Of a stretch of DNA of 53,884 bases, positions 52,150 through 53,884 are shown one piece after another. Position 1 is the first letter of the stretch. Every line of letters begins with the position of its first letter. The position numbers and the translations under genes are program-made. The stretch spans positions 1 through 53,884 of the forward strand of contig NZ_FOBL01000019.1 in the NCBI RefSeq assembly GCF_900109825.1. Direction: 5' to 3'. The stretch is from Alkalibacterium putridalgicola. Lineage in GTDB: Bacteria > Bacillota > Bacilli > Lactobacillales > Carnobacteriaceae_A. The notes beneath the pieces were generated by a model that was given only the letters and a program-made list of their open reading frames with translations, made no database searches and had not been told where the DNA came from.

Positions 52150-53538
52150 ATGGCAAACGCAGAAAACAACCCACGGGTTGGCAAACTACAAAGGGATAAG
52201 CTGGAAGCGAAAGAGTATGTAGATGTGCGGAGTAATCGCCTAGGTGAATGTAAAGACAAGTATGGTGAGTCTCTCATGAGGCTCGTTGTAAGTGAGAAGA
52301 ATCTATTTGAAGCGGCTAAAATTGTTAAACGCAATAAAGGAGCTGCTGGAGTAGATGGTATGACAGTTAATGAAATAGAATCACATATCATGGAAATGAG
52401 TCCGTATTTAAAAAAGAAACTGTTAGACGGTACCTATAAACCACAACCGGTTAGACGGGTGGAAATTCCCAAAGCTAATGGTGGTGTCCGAAAACTGGGT
52501 ATTCCAGTTGTACGGGACCGAGTGATCCAGCAAGCCATCAGGCAAGTAATAGAACCTATCATTGATAAACATTTCTTCCCGCACAGTCATGGGTTCCGCA
52601 AAGGGAAAAGCAATCATACAGCGTTGAAAGAGTGTGTCGGCTATTATCAGCAAGGCTACAAAGTAGCCGTCGACTGTGACCTGAAACAGTGCTTTGACAC
52701 ACTCAATCATGACAAGCTGATGTACTATCTCGAACAGTATATACAGGACAAAATGATTCTTAAAATTATCCGTAAGTTCTTACAGAGCGGTGTCATAGAT
52801 CTGTCTGGCGAATTCGTAGAAAGTAACACAGGCGCACCACAAGGTGGCGTGATTTCGCCCCTACTCAGTAACGTATACTTACATGAACTGGATAAAGAAA
52901 TGAAGCAGAGAGGACACCGTTTCGTCCGGTTCGCTGATGACTTCGTCATCTTTGTGAAGTCAAAACGAGCCGGTGAACGTGTGCTCCAAAGTATCACTCG
53001 CTTCATTGAAAAAGACCTGAAACTAACTGTCAACCAAGAGAAAAGTAAAGTGGGTTCACCAACGCGTTTAAAGTTCTTGGGTTGTCTGATAACCACAGTG
53101 AATGGGGTCTGTCGATACAGACCTTCGAACGAAGCCAAAGCGAAATTCATTCGTACCTTGAAACGCTTGACCAAACGTAAGCGAGCAGGGAAGTTTGATG
53201 AGATTGTCAAAGAGATAAACAGCCGAACAAGAGGCTGGATAAATTACTTCGGCACAGGTTTCATCAAAACCTTCGTAACGAAAGTGGAGCAATGGCTCCA
53301 CCACCGTATCAGGCAACTAATTTTAAAGAGATGGAAAAATCCACGTACTAAGATTAGTAGATTAATGCGTTTAGGTCTAGATATAGACAGTGCTAAGCGC
53401 ATTGGCTATTCCAGAAAGAAATACTGGAGACTGTCAAAAACACCTGAGGTTCATTGGGTGCTTACAACGAAAAGACTCTACCGGTGGAACGTAGTTTCAC
53501 TACGTAACCTGGCAGAGTCTGCTTACTTAAGATATTGA
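52150..53538 (+). CDS. ltrA: Group II intron reverse transcriptase/maturase
   Basis: A 462-residue protein; ATG 52150 follows TGGAGGTTAGG, and the frame upstream lies in intron RNA. RT blocks: NKGAAGVDGMTV (RT1), RRVEIPKANGGVRKLGIP (RT2), FRKGKSNHTAL, CDLKQCFDTLNHD (RT3), GAPQGGVISPLLSNVYLHELD (RT4), FADD at 261-264 (RT5), and LKFLG. Domain X follows (RTRGWINYFG...RKKYWRLSKTPEVH). There is no HNH endonuclease domain. The frame is intact, but its own RNA is broken, so it could only work in trans. Confidence 0.93.
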   Translation: MANAENNPRVGKLQRDKLEAKEYVDVRSNRLGECKDKYGESLMRLVVSEKNLFEAAKIVKRNKGAAGVDGMTVNEIESHIMEMSPYLKKKLLDGTYKPQPVRRVEIPKANGGVRKLGIPVVRDRVIQQAIRQVIEPIIDKHFFPHSHGFRKGKSNHTALKECVGYYQQGYKVAVDCDLKQCFDTLNHDKLMYYLEQYIQDKMILKIIRKFLQSGVIDLSGEFVESNTGAPQGGVISPLLSNVYLHELDKEMKQRGHRFVRFADDFVIFVKSKRAGERVLQSITRFIEKDLKLTVNQEKSKVGSPTRLKFLGCLITTVNGVCRYRPSNEAKAKFIRTLKRLTKRKRAGKFDEIVKEINSRTRGWINYFGTGFIKTFVTKVEQWLHHRIRQLILKRWKNPRTKISRLMRLGLDIDSAKRIGYSRKKYWRLSKTPEVHWVLTTKRLYRWNVVSLRNLAESAYLRY

Positions 53539-53562
53539 ACCGCCGTATACGGAACCGTACGT

Positions 53563-53884
53563 CAGACTGTCTAACAAACAAGAGATATTTCGAGATATTT
53601 TGAGCCTTAATAAGATATAATAGTAGAAACTAGATTAACAGAGGTGAACTGTAAATGAGTATCTTCCATAGCTTTTCAAGAGACCAAATAAGTTTCCAAT
53701 TACTTTCTTTAGACGAAATGATAGGAAAAGAAAATCCTGTTCGAGCTATTGACTCTTTCGTTGAATCGCTTGATTTAAGTGAGATGGGAATTAAGGAATA
53801 TAAGAAACATAATCCTGGTCAGCAGCCTTACGAGAGAAAGGATTTACTCAAATTATTCATTTACGGCTATTTAAATAAAATTAG
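53563..53884 (+). mobile_element. IS1182-like insertion sequence, left part (runs off window)
   Basis: The group II intron domain V stops abruptly and is followed by CAGACTGTCTAACAAAC, a possible terminal repeat, then a promoter-like AT-rich leader (TTAATAAGATATAATAG at about 53608) and a transposase start at 53655. The right end is outside the window, so terminal repeats and target duplication cannot be checked. Confidence 0.75.
53655..53884 (+). CDS. IS1182-family transposase, N-terminal fragment
   Basis: The first 76 codons are present, cut by the window end; AGAGGTGA precedes the ATG. SFSRDQISFQLLSLDEMIG, NPVRAIDSFVESLDL and PYERKDLLKLFIYGYLNKI match the N-terminal DUF772-type domain of IS1182/IS5-group DDE transposases. 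The catalytic residues lie beyond the window. Confidence 0.85.
   Translation, partial: MSIFHSFSRDQISFQLLSLDEMIGKENPVRAIDSFVESLDLSEMGIKEYKKHNPGQQPYERKDLLKLFIYGYLNKI

Larger units (their letters stand above)
50215..53562 (+). mobile_element. Class C-like group II intron, split by IS110 and truncated by an IS1182-like element
   Basis: The 5' end GTGCGCCCGGCATGGGCGA (50215) is a group II intron start. The RNA continues to 50321, is interrupted by the IS110 element, and resumes at 51869 (CACTGACGAACAGAAAC; later TTACCCGGGGAGGTCT at about 52021) up to the maturase at 52150-53538. Domain V starts at 53537 (ACCGCCGTATACGGAACCGTACGT, CGC triad) but is cut after about 53562, so the second strand of domain V, all of domain VI and the 3' splice site are missing. 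Position behind a terminator, a CGC triad and a maturase without endonuclease domain fit class C. Confidence 0.88.

Overview
The window looks like chromosomal DNA of a low-to-mid GC Gram-positive bacterium (Bacillota). AGGAGG-type ribosome sites are strong, several starts are TTG or GTG, hairpin-plus-T-run terminators are frequent, and the protein repertoire (MntABCD-type transporter, PdxK, YitV, YvrJ, ECF vitamin uptake, WalR-like site, Bacillus-type UvrC, Pta and Upp) fits Bacilli, perhaps the Carnobacteriaceae side of Lactobacillales. The genus cannot be fixed from sequence alone.

Layout. 1-1372: a possible gene tail, a hypothetical protein and a YjlB-like cupin. 1373-7562: a ketone-body operon (thiolase, two-subunit CoA transferase, 3-hydroxybutyrate dehydrogenase, GntP permease) with a cre-like site and a perfect LysR-type inverted repeat upstream; a convergent LysR gene follows. 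7625-15865: pullulanase, a VTT membrane protein, a DtxR/MntR regulator divergent from a four-gene metal ABC transporter with a palindromic operator between them, and a LacI regulator. 15999-23155: ppx-ppk, a secreted coiled-coil/3D protein, an AAC(3)-fold protein and a YitV hydrolase. 23156-27309: a gene-free stretch with an unusual 52-nt-period palindromic repeat, then the nrdJ - ECF S component - DUF4430 unit. nrdJ is split by a 311-nt group I intron and preceded by two NrdR-type boxes. 27310-38881: housekeeping genes (aldo/keto reductase, uvrC, pdxK, a sirtuin without zinc cysteines, Nudix, thioesterase, ung, pta, upp) and a 55-residue YvrJ-like gene.

38970-49352: a PucR-regulated catabolic cluster with two NCS2-type permeases, an isochorismatase-type cysteine hydrolase, the three oxamate carbamoyltransferase subunits (DUF2877/AllH, FdrA, DUF1116/AllG) and carbamate kinase. 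It reads as an ATP-yielding route for an N-carbamoyl compound, yet no allantoin-pathway gene is present in the window.

49592-53884: a YflT-type stress protein gene, then nested mobile DNA. A class C-like group II intron sits just behind that gene's terminator. It is interrupted by an IS110-family element whose left end encodes a recognisable bridge RNA with guides matching both its target and its own ends. The intron is cut again inside domain V by an IS1182-like element that runs off the window.
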